From the NCBI GenBank assembly GCA_046339595.1, contig JBKDUF010000064.1, positions 1 through 49,123 on the forward strand: a DNA stretch of 49,123 nucleotides, read 5' to 3'. Below are positions 34,295-42,336 of this stretch, one piece after another; positions within the stretch are counted from its first letter, which is position 1; every line of letters begins with the position of its first letter. The position numbers were made by a program, and so were the translations under genes. The stretch is from Ga0077527 sp021300125 (GTDB taxonomy: Bacteria > Pseudomonadota > Gammaproteobacteria > Burkholderiales > SG8-41). The notes under the pieces were generated by a model. It saw nothing but the letters and a program-made list of their open reading frames with translations, ran no database searches and was not told where the DNA came from.

Positions 34295-35068
34295 ATGACC
34301 CTCGCACTGCCCCCACGCACGCCCAAGCCGCGCAAGCGCGGCATCACTTCGATGATTGACTTCGGGCCCGACACCGTCGGCTGGACCGGTGGCCCCGAGG
34401 GCATCCGCAACCTGCTCGACTGCTGCGCCGAATACATCGATTTCGCCAAGATCTTCGCGATGAACGCGGTGCTGCTGCCGCGCGACGTGGTGAAAAAGGC
34501 CGCGCGCATCTACCGCGACTATGATGTGGTGCCCTTCGCCGGCGGCATCCTGTTTGAATACGCCTGGAAAAAGAACGAGCTCGACAACCTGGAGAAGCTG
34601 CTGCTCGACCTTGATATCGGCGGGCTGGAAATTTCCGAGAACTATGTGTCGCTGACCCCGTACGAGCGCGCGCGGATGATCGAGCGTTTCCAGAAAAAAG
34701 GCATCTATATCAAGTACGAATTCGGCCGCAAGAACCCGACCGCCCCGCTCGGCATTGAGGAACTCGGTGCGGTGGTCGAGGCGGTCGGCCGCCAGGGCAT
34801 CGAGCACGTCATCGTCGAGCAGAGCGACTTCGACATGCTGGTCGAGGCCGATGCCAATGCCATCGAGGTGCTCAAGGCCCAGCCCTGGTTCGAGCGCCTG
34901 CTGATCGAGGCCGACCCCTACCGTTTCCCGAAGCAGCATGCCGAACTGCTCGAGACTTTCGGGCCCGAGGCCAACCTCGCCAACATCACCCCGGGGCAGG
35001 TGCTGCGGCTGGAAGGCTTCCGCCAGGGCATCGGCCGGGCCGTCAATTACTGGGTGGTATCCCGCTAG
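34295..35068 (+). CDS. ComA-family protein (phosphosulfolactate synthase-like)
   Basis: A 257-residue TIM-barrel protein resembling ComA, which adds sulfite to phosphoenolpyruvate to give phosphosulfolactate, and the related plant HSA32. Matching landmarks in order: Y-I-D-F-A-K (47-52), the lysine-rich helix with D-V-V-K-K, F-A-G-G-I-L-F-E-Y-A (81-90), L-E-I-S-E-N (111-116), S-L-T-P-Y-E-R, E-F-G-R-K (142-146), L-L-I-E-A-D, and F-G-P-E-A-N-L-A-N-I (222-231). Where ComA has an Ile-Glu-Gly-Arg-Glu-Ser-Gly-like stretch, this protein has V-I-V-E-Q-S-D-F-D (172-180), so part of the ligand site differs. It is closely coupled to the sulfatase gene. The family call is good; reaction uncertain. Confidence 0.82.
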   Translation: MTLALPPRTPKPRKRGITSMIDFGPDTVGWTGGPEGIRNLLDCCAEYIDFAKIFAMNAVLLPRDVVKKAARIYRDYDVVPFAGGILFEYAWKKNELDNLEKLLLDLDIGGLEISENYVSLTPYERARMIERFQKKGIYIKYEFGRKNPTAPLGIEELGAVVEAVGRQGIEHVIVEQSDFDMLVEADANAIEVLKAQPWFERLLIEADPYRFPKQHAELLETFGPEANLANITPGQVLRLEGFRQGIGRAVNYWVVSR

Positions 35069-35175
35069 CCCGGCGTTCATCAGCGAGCTGGCGCGCTGCG
35101 CGGCGTGATGCAACAGGGTGCCCGTCCGCCTGAATGCCGGGCGTGCACCGGCGACAAACCGGAAGGGAGCTTGCG

Positions 35176-35592
35176 ATGGAAACGCTGTGCCGTTGGTCCG
35201 GGACCTGGGGCGTATTGTTCGGCCGCCTCTGCCTTGCCGCGCTGTTCCTGCAGTCCGGCATCGACAAGGTCCTCCAATACGACACGACACTCAAGCTGAT
35301 GGCCGGCAAGGGCATGCCCTTGGCTGAATGGCTGCTGCCGCCGGCAATCCTGATCCTCCTGGCCGGCGGCCTGATGCTGCTGCTGGGCTGGAAGGCGCGC
35401 TGGGCCGCACTGGCGCTGATCGTGTTCATGATTCCGGCAACTCTGGTGTTTCATTCATTCTGGACCTACCCGGAAGCGCAGTACGTCAACCAGCTGCATC
35501 ATTTCTACAAGTACCTGGCGATCATCGGCGCCCTGTTCCTGGTGCTGGGCCAGGGGGCGGGTGCGATGAGCCTGGAGCAGGAACGCAGGTGA
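35176..35592 (+). CDS. DoxX-family membrane protein
   Basis: A 138-residue protein with four membrane helices (about 12-30, 50-70, 74-92, 112-130). The family pattern is G-R-L-C-L-A-A-L-F-L-Q-S-G-I-D-K and, in the last third, F-H-S-F-W with Y-V-N-Q-L-H-H-F-Y-K-Y-L-A. DoxX proteins include a subunit of archaeal thiosulfate:quinone oxidoreductase and many uncharacterised bacterial proteins tied to redox stress. AAGGGAG at 35163-35169 supports ATG 35176 rather than an in-frame start at 35134. It overlaps the aminotransferase gene by four bases. Specific function unknown. Confidence 0.9.
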   Translation: METLCRWSGTWGVLFGRLCLAALFLQSGIDKVLQYDTTLKLMAGKGMPLAEWLLPPAILILLAGGLMLLLGWKARWAALALIVFMIPATLVFHSFWTYPEAQYVNQLHHFYKYLAIIGALFLVLGQGAGAMSLEQERR

Positions 35593-36761
35593 AGCGCCAG
35601 CAATGGCCGCAGGCCGCGCGCCTTGGCCATATCCGTCCCTTCCACGTCATGGCGCTGCTCGCGCGGGCGCGCGAACTGGAGGCGGCCGGCCGCAGCATCG
35701 TGCACCTTGAAATCGGGGAACCAGATTTTCAGACACCCGCGGCAGTGCTCGAGGCGGGCCAGCGGGCGCTGCAGCGCGGCGACACGTTCTACACTCCGGC
35801 GGCGGGCCTGCCCGAGTTGCGGCGTGCGATCTCTGCGTTCTACCGGGACGTCCAGGGCATCCGCGTGCCTCCTGAGCGTATCCTGATCACCCCCGGCGCC
35901 TCCGGCGCGCTGCTGCTGGCGCTGGCCGCGGTGGCCGGGCCCGGCGATGAAGTGCTGCTGGCCGATCCGGGTTATCCGGCGAACCGCCATTTCCTGCGCC
36001 TGCTCGATGCCGTGCCGGTGGAGATTCCCGCGGGTCCGGACAGCGGCTACCAGCTCACATCCGCCATGGTCGAAAGTCGCTGGGGGCCGCGCAGCCGCGC
36101 GGCGCTGGTGGCGACGCCATCCAACCCGACCGGCAGCGTTCTCGATACGGCCGCCCTGGACACATTGGCGCAGGCCGTGGCGCTGCGCTCGGGCGTGCTG
36201 ATCGTCGACGAGATCTACCAAGGCCTGGTGTATGAAGGCGCTGCGCGCTCGGTTCTGGCGGCGCGCGACGACGTGTTCGTGGTCAACAGCTTTTCAAAGT
36301 TTTTCGGCATGACCGGCTGGCGGCTGGGCTGGCTGGTCGCGCCTGAAGCCTATGTTGATGCCGTGGAGCGCATCGCGCAGAACGTGTTTCTCGCTGCTTC
36401 CACCCCGGCCCAACATGCCGCGCTGGCCGCCTTCGAGCCCGACACCCTGCGTGAACTGGAACGCCGGCGCGACGTTTTCCGGCAGCGCCGCGATTTCCTG
36501 CTGCCGGCGCTGCGCGACCTCGGCTTTGGCGTGCCGCAGGTGCCGCATGGCGCGTTCTATCTGTATGCCGACTGTTCCGGGCTGTGCGCGGACAGTTTTG
36601 CATTCACCCGCGACCTGCTCGAGCAGGCGGGAGTGGCCATTGCGCCGGGCGTCGATTTTGGCGCGCATCGTGCCCGGGCGCATGTGCGCCTCGCCTACAC
36701 CCGTCCGGTCGAGGTGTTGCGGGAGGGCGTCGAACGCGTGCGCCGCTTCCTTGGTGCGTGA
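35589..36761 (+). CDS. Pyridoxal-phosphate aminotransferase (class I/II)
   Basis: A 390-residue fold-type I aminotransferase. Key residues are visible: substrate glycine loop E-I-G-E-P-D-F (41-47), Asn179 in S-N-P-T-G, Asp207 and Tyr210 in V-D-E-I-Y, Schiff-base Lys237 in S-F-S-K-F-F-G-M-T-G-W-R-L-G-W, and a C-terminal Arg (H-V-R-L-A-Y) for the substrate carboxylate. It resembles aspartate/alanine-type enzymes in the MalY-AspC group. The GTG start at 35589 overlaps the DoxX stop (GTGA), giving translational coupling; the frame is open upstream but only as a shadow of DoxX. The amino acceptor is unknown; cysteate/sulfopyruvate is one possibility if the operon handles C3 sulfonates. Confidence 0.93.
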   Translation: MKRQQWPQAARLGHIRPFHVMALLARARELEAAGRSIVHLEIGEPDFQTPAAVLEAGQRALQRGDTFYTPAAGLPELRRAISAFYRDVQGIRVPPERILITPGASGALLLALAAVAGPGDEVLLADPGYPANRHFLRLLDAVPVEIPAGPDSGYQLTSAMVESRWGPRSRAALVATPSNPTGSVLDTAALDTLAQAVALRSGVLIVDEIYQGLVYEGAARSVLAARDDVFVVNSFSKFFGMTGWRLGWLVAPEAYVDAVERIAQNVFLAASTPAQHAALAAFEPDTLRELERRRDVFRQRRDFLLPALRDLGFGVPQVPHGAFYLYADCSGLCADSFAFTRDLLEQAGVAIAPGVDFGAHRARAHVRLAYTRPVEVLREGVERVRRFLGA

Positions 36762-36773
36762 TCCCGCCAGCCC

Positions 36774-37523
36774 CTAGAGCGCCGCGCGCAGCATCAGCGA
36801 AGTGCCGCTCAACACCAGCAGCCCGCCCATCACGCGGATCACGGCCTCGCGGCTCATGTTGAGATGGAGATGGTGTCCCGCCCAGATGCCCAGCGCCATC
36901 ACCGGCAGCAGCGCGGCGGCGGCCACGAGCGCTGCGGGGGAGTAGAGACCGGCGGCGATAAAGAGCACGATGCGCGCGATGGTGGTGAACACGAACACCG
37001 CCGGCATCGTGGCGCGGATCTGCCCAGGTTCGCCGCCGCGGCCGGCCAGGTAGAACACGTAGATCGGCCCGCCGATGCCGAACACCGCCGAGGTTGCGCC
37101 GCCGAAGGCGCCGATCGGGGCTGCGCTCCAGCGCGGCAAAGGCAGGCCGCGGCCGCTGCGCAGCAGGTAACCGATCCCGAACACCAGCACAAACGCGCCG
37201 AGGCTGCCGAGCAGGAGTTCCGGATGCAGGCGCACCAGCAGCCACACGCCGCCCAGGATGCCCAGCGCCATGAAGGGCATCAGCCAGATGAGCTCGCGCT
37301 TCATCACGTCGCCGCGCAGGCGCAGTCCCATGTTCGCCGCGCCGACGCAGTCGAGGATCACGAAAAACGGCACCACGAATTTCAGCGGCATCAGGTGCGC
37401 GAGCAGCGGCACCGCGATCAGCGTCGAGCCGAAGCCGGAGATGCCGAACACCACATAGGCGCCGAACACGATCAGCGGCGCGAGCAGCAGGATCTGCGGC
37501 TGCATCAGGTCAGACAGGTTCAT
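36774..37523 (-). CDS. TauE/SafE-family (TSUP) membrane exporter
   Basis: A 249-residue protein with about eight membrane helices in two similar halves. Repeat landmarks are the start of each half: F-G-I-S-G-F-G-S-T-L-I-A-V-P-L-L (about 26-41) and G-A-F-G-G-A-T-S-A-V-F-G-I-G-G-P (about 137-152). Members export or import sulfite, sulfoacetate or other small organosulfur anions. It converges on the aminotransferase gene with a 12-base gap and is divergent from the histidine phosphatase. The neighbourhood (sulfatase, ComA-like) makes sulfite or a sulfonate a reasonable but unproven substrate. Confidence 0.9.
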   Translation of the reverse strand: MNLSDLMQPQILLLAPLIVFGAYVVFGISGFGSTLIAVPLLAHLMPLKFVVPFFVILDCVGAANMGLRLRGDVMKRELIWLMPFMALGILGGVWLLVRLHPELLLGSLGAFVLVFGIGYLLRSGRGLPLPRWSAAPIGAFGGATSAVFGIGGPIYVFYLAGRGGEPGQIRATMPAVFVFTTIARIVLFIAAGLYSPAALVAAAALLPVMALGIWAGHHLHLNMSREAVIRVMGGLLVLSGTSLMLRAAL

Positions 37524-37614
37524 CTCGGGCAGTATATCCGCCGCCGCTGCGGCGAACGGTAGAATCAGGGCCCCGCTGCTTCACTGCAATCAACTCCCGT
37601 CATCCTTACCGCCC

Positions 37615-38256
37615 ATGGCTTCCCTGATCCTGATCCGGCACGGCGAGACCGTGTGGAATACCGAACGCCGCATGCAGGGCCACCGCGACAGCCCGCTCAC
37701 CGAACGCGGGGTGTGGCAGGCGCGCCAGCTCGGGCAGCGCCTGAAGAACATTCCCTTTTCGGTGCTGTATTCGAGCGACCTGCCGCGCGCGGCGCGCACC
37801 TCAGGCGAGATCGCCGCGGTGACGGGGCATGACATCGTCAGCGACGAACGCCTGCGCGAGCGGCACTTCGGCGTGTTCGAGGGTTTGACCCAGGCGGAAA
37901 TGCGCGAGCTCGAGCCGCAGGCCTATGAGCGCTTCATGTCGCGTGACCCGCACTACGCCGTGCCCGGCGGGGAAAGCCCGCATGATTTCTTCGCGCGCTG
38001 CCGTGTCGTGCTGGAGGACCTGGGGCGGCGCCATGGCGATGACACCATCGCGGTCGTCACCCACGGCCTGGTGCTCGATTCCGCCTGGCGCGCGGCCACC
38101 GGGCTTGCACTCGACGTGCAGCGCCCGGTGCCGCTGGTCAATGCCAGCCTCAACTGGTTTGCCTTCGACGGTGCGCGCTGGAGTGCCGGACGTTGGGGCG
38201 ATGCCGATCATCTGGGCCCCGACGGCGTGACCATCTTCGGTGATCGCCGCATATAA
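37615..38256 (+). CDS. Histidine phosphatase family protein (phosphoglycerate mutase-like)
   Basis: A 213-residue phosphatase of the cofactor-independent branch of the dPGM superfamily. The phospho-acceptor motif L-I-R-H-G-E-T-V-W-N has His9 as the nucleophile. The second catalytic His is in V-V-T-H-G-L, and the acid Glu is in R-E-R-H-F-G-V-F-E-G. It resembles GpmB, PhoE and CobC types, which dephosphorylate small phospho-esters. The gene has no clear Shine-Dalgarno. It is divergent from the TauE-like gene across 91 bases. It could conceivably serve the ComA-like pathway as a phosphatase, but general metabolic use is as likely. Confidence 0.92.
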   Translation: MASLILIRHGETVWNTERRMQGHRDSPLTERGVWQARQLGQRLKNIPFSVLYSSDLPRAARTSGEIAAVTGHDIVSDERLRERHFGVFEGLTQAEMRELEPQAYERFMSRDPHYAVPGGESPHDFFARCRVVLEDLGRRHGDDTIAVVTHGLVLDSAWRAATGLALDVQRPVPLVNASLNWFAFDGARWSAGRWGDADHLGPDGVTIFGDRRI

Positions 38257-38288
38257 AAAAAGAAAAATCAATAAAAACAAATACTTAT
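38248..38288. other. AT-rich leader between two GC-rich genes
   Basis: From about 38251 to 38286 the sequence is almost entirely A with a few T, C and G, from just before the phosphatase stop to the ATG of the next gene. There is no Shine-Dalgarno before ATG 38287. The A-rich leader may recruit ribosomal protein S1 or carry an UP element or promoter. Confidence 0.5.
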
Positions 38289-38922
38289 GATCGATCCCGC
38301 GGCGTCACCGGTGATCCTCGTCCACGGCCTCTGGATGCACGGACTGGTGATGCTGCCGCTGGCGCGGCGGCTGCGGCGGGAGGGATTTGCCACACACTGC
38401 TGGTCCTATCCCACGCTGCGGCGCTCGCTCAGCGACAACGCGGATGCACTGGCGCGTTTCTGCCGCGAACGCAGCCTGCATGAGATCCGCATCGTTGCGC
38501 ACAGCATGGGCGGACTGGTGGCGCTGCGCATGCTCGAGCGCCATGCCGACATTGCCTGCACGCGGCTGGTGCTGCTCGGCACGCCTTACCTCGACAGCCA
38601 TGCCGCGCGCCGTCTTGCGCGCTGGCCGGGCGGCTCGCTGCTGCTCGGACGGGGGATCGCCGAATGGCTGGCCTCGCCGCGACCGAAGCCGCGCGCCGGC
38701 TGCGACATTGCGCTGGTGACCGGTACCCGGGCGCTGGGACTGGCGGCGCTGGTGGCGCGCGACCTGCCGCCACCGCACGATGGCGTGGTCAGCCTTGCCG
38801 AAACGCCGGTGCCGGGTGCGCATGAACTCGCGCGGCTGCCGGTGACCCACAGCGGCATGCTGGTGTCGCGCGCGGTGGCGGCGCGTTGTGCGGCCTTCCT
38901 GCGCGGCGGACGGGCGGCGTGA
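38287..38922 (+). CDS. Small alpha/beta hydrolase (lipase/esterase-like)
   Basis: A 211-residue hydrolase with an early H-G-L-W motif (13-16), the nucleophile elbow A-H-S-M-G-G (Ser73), an Asp in H-D-G-V-V (about 161), and the catalytic His in V-T-H-S-G-M. No signal peptide is present. It resembles short triacylglycerol-lipase/PGAP1-like proteins of betaproteobacteria. It overlaps the aminopeptidase gene by one base (TGATG), so the two are translated together. Substrate unknown. Confidence 0.87.
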   Translation: MIDPAASPVILVHGLWMHGLVMLPLARRLRREGFATHCWSYPTLRRSLSDNADALARFCRERSLHEIRIVAHSMGGLVALRMLERHADIACTRLVLLGTPYLDSHAARRLARWPGGSLLLGRGIAEWLASPRPKPRAGCDIALVTGTRALGLAALVARDLPPPHDGVVSLAETPVPGAHELARLPVTHSGMLVSRAVAARCAAFLRGGRAA

Positions 38923-39968
38923 TGCGCATCGCCGCGGCGCTGCTGCTGGTGCTGCTGCTCGGCGGCTGCGCGCGGCTGGGGTACTACCTCCAGGCTGCCG
39001 GTGGCCAGCTCGAGATCTGGCAGCGCGAGGTGCCCGTCGAGCGCCTGCTCGCGAATCCCGCAATCGATCCGAAGCTGCGCCTGCAGCTCGAACGCGCCTT
39101 GCGCATCCGCGACTTCGCCAGCCGCGAACTGGGGCTGCCCGACAACCGGAGCTACCGTGCCTATGCCGACCTCGCGCGCCCCTTCGTGGTGTGGAACGTG
39201 TTTGCCGCACCCGAATTGTCGCTGCAGGCGAAACAGTGGTGCTTTGCCTTTGCCGGCTGCGTCAACTACCGGGGCTACTTCAACGAGGCCGATGCCCGCG
39301 CCGAGGCGGCGCGGCTCACGGCGCAGGGTTACGACGTGCACGTCGGCGGCGTGCCCGCCTATTCGACGCTGGGCTGGTTCGCGGATCCGCTGCTCAACAC
39401 CTTCATTCATTATCCGGAGCCCGAGCTGGCGCGGCTGATTTTCCATGAGCTCGCGCATCAGCAGGTCTATGTGCAGGACGACACCGTGTTCAACGAGTCC
39501 TTTGCCACCGTGGTCGAGCAGGCCGGGGTTGAACGCTGGCTGGCGGCTCATGGCAGCGCCGGCGAGCGCGAGCAGTTCGACCGCTTGCAGCGTTTTCGCG
39601 CCGATTTTCGCCGCCTGGTGGCTGAGGCGCGTGAAGACCTGTCCCGCCTCTATGCCGGCACCGGCAGCGACGAGGAAAAACGTCGCCTCAAGGCCGAAGC
39701 CTTCGCCCGGTTGCGCAAGGCCTACCAGGCCCAGCGCAGCGACTGGGGCGGTTTCGCCGGCTTCGACCGCTGGTTTGCCCAGTCCCTGGGCAACGCGCAT
39801 CTCGCCTCGGTCGCGATCTATACCCAGCGTGTGCCTGCCCTCACCGCGCTGCTGCGCCAGTGCGCCGATGATCTGCCGTGTTTCTATACTGCGGTGCGCG
39901 AGCTCGCGGCACTGCAGCCCGCGCAGCGGCGGCAGCGCCTTGACGCGCTGGCTCCGCTGCTGCCCTGA
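38922..39968 (+). CDS. Lipoprotein zinc aminopeptidase (PF10023-type)
   Basis: A 348-residue exported protein. The signal peptide ends in a lipobox L-L-G-G-C with Cys16. The mature part is predicted helical with a zinc site: H-E-L-A-H (His175, Glu176, His179) and a downstream N-E-S-F-A with Glu192 as third ligand, as in gluzincin peptidases. It matches the predicted aminopeptidase family PF10023, whose biology is little studied. ATG 38922 overlaps the upstream hydrolase stop. The long C-terminal helical region (about 205-345) is Arg, Glu and Ala rich. The enzyme probably acts on peptides in the periplasm. Confidence 0.87.
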   Translation: MRIAAALLLVLLLGGCARLGYYLQAAGGQLEIWQREVPVERLLANPAIDPKLRLQLERALRIRDFASRELGLPDNRSYRAYADLARPFVVWNVFAAPELSLQAKQWCFAFAGCVNYRGYFNEADARAEAARLTAQGYDVHVGGVPAYSTLGWFADPLLNTFIHYPEPELARLIFHELAHQQVYVQDDTVFNESFATVVEQAGVERWLAAHGSAGEREQFDRLQRFRADFRRLVAEAREDLSRLYAGTGSDEEKRRLKAEAFARLRKAYQAQRSDWGGFAGFDRWFAQSLGNAHLASVAIYTQRVPALTALLRQCADDLPCFYTAVRELAALQPAQRRQRLDALAPLLP

Positions 39969-40024
39969 AGCGGCGCGATCAGGGGGTGACGCTGCAGGGG
40001 CCGGCGTGACGCCGGCGCCTGCCC

Positions 40025-40468
40025 TCAGTGGGCCGTTGCGATGGCCTCGGCCAGGGTCAGCGGCGATTCGCCGGCGATTTCACGCCCGAGCTGGCCTGCG
40101 CGGGGCGTGCCTGCTGCAGCCAGCCGTGCCACCACGCGGCTGGACCCGAGCGAGCGGGCCGGTTGCCAGTTGCGGCGGCGCGCTGATCACCATCTGCACG
40201 ATGTCGCTGCGGCGGATGTCGATGGCTTCGGGATTGCGCGCGAGCCGGTTGCGCGCGCGGCTCCTGCCCGCGGACTGCAGGCGTACATCGCGCCTGCCCG
40301 GGTCCAGGCTCTGCGGGGCAGCGTTTTTTCGTTGAAGACCCCGGGCGCGTCGCGGACAAAGACGTTCCCGACCGCGCCCACGGCTGTTGCGGGCAGCGCC
40401 TGCGCCTGGGCACGCAGTCCGGTGACCAGCAGGCTCAATGCGATCAGGGTATAGAGCAGGGGATTCAT
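40025..40468 (-). pseudogene. Decayed secreted-protein gene with two frameshifts
   Basis: ATG 40468 begins a clean signal peptide (M-N-P-L-L-Y-T-L-I-A-L-S-L-L, cleavage near A-Q-A) followed by V-G-N-V-F-V-R-D-A-P-G-V-F-N-E-K. At the T6 run 40324-40329 the coding-like sequence moves to another frame (L-D-P-G-R-R-D-V-R-L-Q-S-A-G, then N-P-E-A-I-D-I-R-R-S-D-I-V-Q-M-V-I-S-A). A second shift near 40155-40175 continues as V-V-A-R-L-A-A-A-G and A-G-E-S-P-L-T-L-A-E-A-I-A-T-A-H with a TGA at 40025-40027. Third-position GC bias is kept across the segments. I do not recognise the family. It covers most of the long gap between the aminopeptidase and PEBP genes; the flanks (39969-40024 and 40469-40570) show nothing else. 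Confidence 0.5.
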
Positions 40469-40570
40469 CGACTTTTCCGTTGACCGGCGTTCATGGGCGG
40501 ATGCCGCCGCGAGTGACGGCCTGATAACGGCAATCCGGCACCGTTCCTGAACGCTTTGCCACAATGGCTT

Positions 40571-40578
40571 GCTATACT
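40571..40578 (+). promoter_or_regulatory. Extended -10 element upstream of the PEBP gene
   Basis: TGCTATACT runs from TG at 40570-40571 to TATACT at 40573-40578, an extended -10. The ATG of the PEBP gene is 30 bases further on. No clear -35 is visible. Confidence 0.45.
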
Positions 40579-40607
40579 CCGGCCGACCTTTCCCGCAGGA
40601 GAATGCG

Positions 40608-41237
40608 ATGAAACTGACCAGCACCAGCTTCGGCGACGGCCAGCCGATTCCCGCCGAATTTGCTTTCTGCGCACCCGATGCCAAGACCCACTGCACCCTC
40701 GGCGCCAACAAGAATCCACAGCTCGCCTGGAGCGGGCTGCCCGCCGGTACCCGATCGCTGGCACTGATCTGCCACGATCCCGATGTGCCGTCGAAGCCCG
40801 ATGACGTCAACCAGGAGGGCCGCGAGATTCCGGCAACACTCCCGCGCGTTGATTTTTTCCACTGGGTGCTGGTGGACGTGGATCCGGCCTCGGGTCCCAT
40901 CGCCGCCGGCGAGTTCTCCAGCGGCGTCACCGCCCGTGGCAAGGCGGGTCCCAACGGCCCGCGCGGCACGCGCCAGGGCATCAACGATTACACCGCGTGG
41001 TTTGCCGGCGACAAGGACATGAAGGGTGACTACTTCGGTTACGACGGTCCCTGTCCGCCGTGGAATGACAGCATCAAGCATCACTATGTGTTCACGCTGT
41101 ATGCGCTGGATGTGGCGAAATGCCCGGTCGAGGGAAAATTCGGCGGCGCCGACGTGCGCAAGGCGATTGCCGGCCATGTGCTGGGCGAGGCCAGCATCAC
41201 CGGGCTCTACACGCTCAATCCCCGCGTCAGGCTCTGA
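40608..41237 (+). CDS. YbhB/YbcL-family protein (PEBP-like)
   Basis: A 209-residue protein of the phosphatidylethanolamine-binding/Raf kinase inhibitor fold. Family landmarks are S-L-A-L-I-C-H-D-P-D-V-P (about 48-59), F-F-H-W-V-L-V-D (about 82-89), G-P-C-P-P-W-N-D and H-H-Y-V-F-T-L-Y-A-L. An unusual insertion with D-V-N-Q-E-G-R-E is present after the DPD motif, as in the group of about 200 residues. Bacterial members are uncharacterised ligand-binding proteins. GCAGGAGA lies seven to nine bases before ATG 40608. It is convergent with the HDOD gene, seven bases away. Confidence 0.92.
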   Translation: MKLTSTSFGDGQPIPAEFAFCAPDAKTHCTLGANKNPQLAWSGLPAGTRSLALICHDPDVPSKPDDVNQEGREIPATLPRVDFFHWVLVDVDPASGPIAAGEFSSGVTARGKAGPNGPRGTRQGINDYTAWFAGDKDMKGDYFGYDGPCPPWNDSIKHHYVFTLYALDVAKCPVEGKFGGADVRKAIAGHVLGEASITGLYTLNPRVRL

Positions 41238-41244
41238 ACGCCGC

Positions 41245-42099
41245 TCAGGCGGCCGCGACCACGTTCAGGCCCAGTTTGTCCTCCAGGGTCACCTCGAGGT
41301 CGGCCAGGGCCACATCGTTGAGCATCAGCGCGGCCGCTTCCTCGCCGGCCGCCGGCATGCGTTCGGGCTCGGCCACGCAGCCCATGCCCATCCTGCGGCA
41401 GACCTCGTCAATCAGGCGCACCGTCGCCATCAGCACGTTGCCGGTGTCGCAGGTTTCTAGGTGGTGGTCGCGGCAGATCACGCCATAGGCCTCGGGCAGG
41501 TTCCAGCGCCTGGTGAGCTCGAACCCGAATTCGCAATGCAGTGTGTTCACCATCTCCAGCGCGACCGCTTCCGGCAGCGAGGCCTCGATCTTCTGCTCGG
41601 ACACGAGTTTTTCGATCGAACGCATCACCACCAGCTTGCCGACGTCGTGCAGCAATCCGGCCAGAAAGGCCTGTTCGGCCATTTCGCCATGGTTGCTGCG
41701 GTGAACGATCCATGCCGCGCCGATGGCCGAGGCTAAAGCCGTCTTCCACAGTTCACCGATGCTGGCCCTGAACAGCGGGTGGCGGGACTGGTAAAGGCTG
41801 ACCTGCGCAGCCGCCATCGCCAGCCGCACCACCTGCTGTGCGCCCAGGCGTGACAGCGCCTGCTTCAGCGTCGCTGCCGCCGCGAGTCCCCCGTAGCGGC
41901 TGGAGTTGGCCATGCGCAGCACCTGTGCCGACAGCACCGGGTCGCGCAGCAGCGTGGATTCGATGCGCGCCAGCGACACCTTTTCATCATGAGCCAGTTT
42001 CAGCACCTCCAGCGCAACCGGGTTGAATACCGGAATGTGGGTGCCGGGAGTTCGCCCGGTTTGGGCGATCAGTTCCCTGAGGGAGTCGGTTCGGGTCAT
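41245..42099 (-). CDS. HDOD-domain signalling protein
   Basis: A 284-residue cytoplasmic protein with the HDOD fold (an HD-related phosphodiesterase-like domain lacking the full metal site). Visible landmarks are the start F-N-P-V-A-L-E-V-L-K-L, then A-Q-V-L-R-M-A-N-S-S-R-Y-G and F-L-A-G-L-L-H-D-V-G-K-L, where H-D is present. HDOD proteins act as output domains in two-component and c-di-GMP circuits. The divergent hrpA gene begins after a 237-base gap that shows no gene; a TATCAT hexamer near 42290 could be a weak -10. Confidence 0.9.
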   Translation of the reverse strand: MTRTDSLRELIAQTGRTPGTHIPVFNPVALEVLKLAHDEKVSLARIESTLLRDPVLSAQVLRMANSSRYGGLAAAATLKQALSRLGAQQVVRLAMAAAQVSLYQSRHPLFRASIGELWKTALASAIGAAWIVHRSNHGEMAEQAFLAGLLHDVGKLVVMRSIEKLVSEQKIEASLPEAVALEMVNTLHCEFGFELTRRWNLPEAYGVICRDHHLETCDTGNVLMATVRLIDEVCRRMGMGCVAEPERMPAAGEEAAALMLNDVALADLEVTLEDKLGLNVVAAA

Positions 42100-42336
42100 G
42101 GTTGAAATCCGGTGATACGGCGCCGTTCAGCAGTGGGCTGCGCTGCAACGCCGTTGACATCTGTCAGGGCGTGGACTGCTGGCGGGCGGGTCATCTTGGG
42201 TTGCACTCCGGACTCCGTGTTTAACGGCGCCGGGGCATGATCCTTGAGCCCGCGACCTGCTGGCGGTGTGCGGTAGACGGTGCAGCCAGTATCATCCCGC
42301 CCTGCGCTGTACCGTTGCCAACGGGATTGAACCGAA

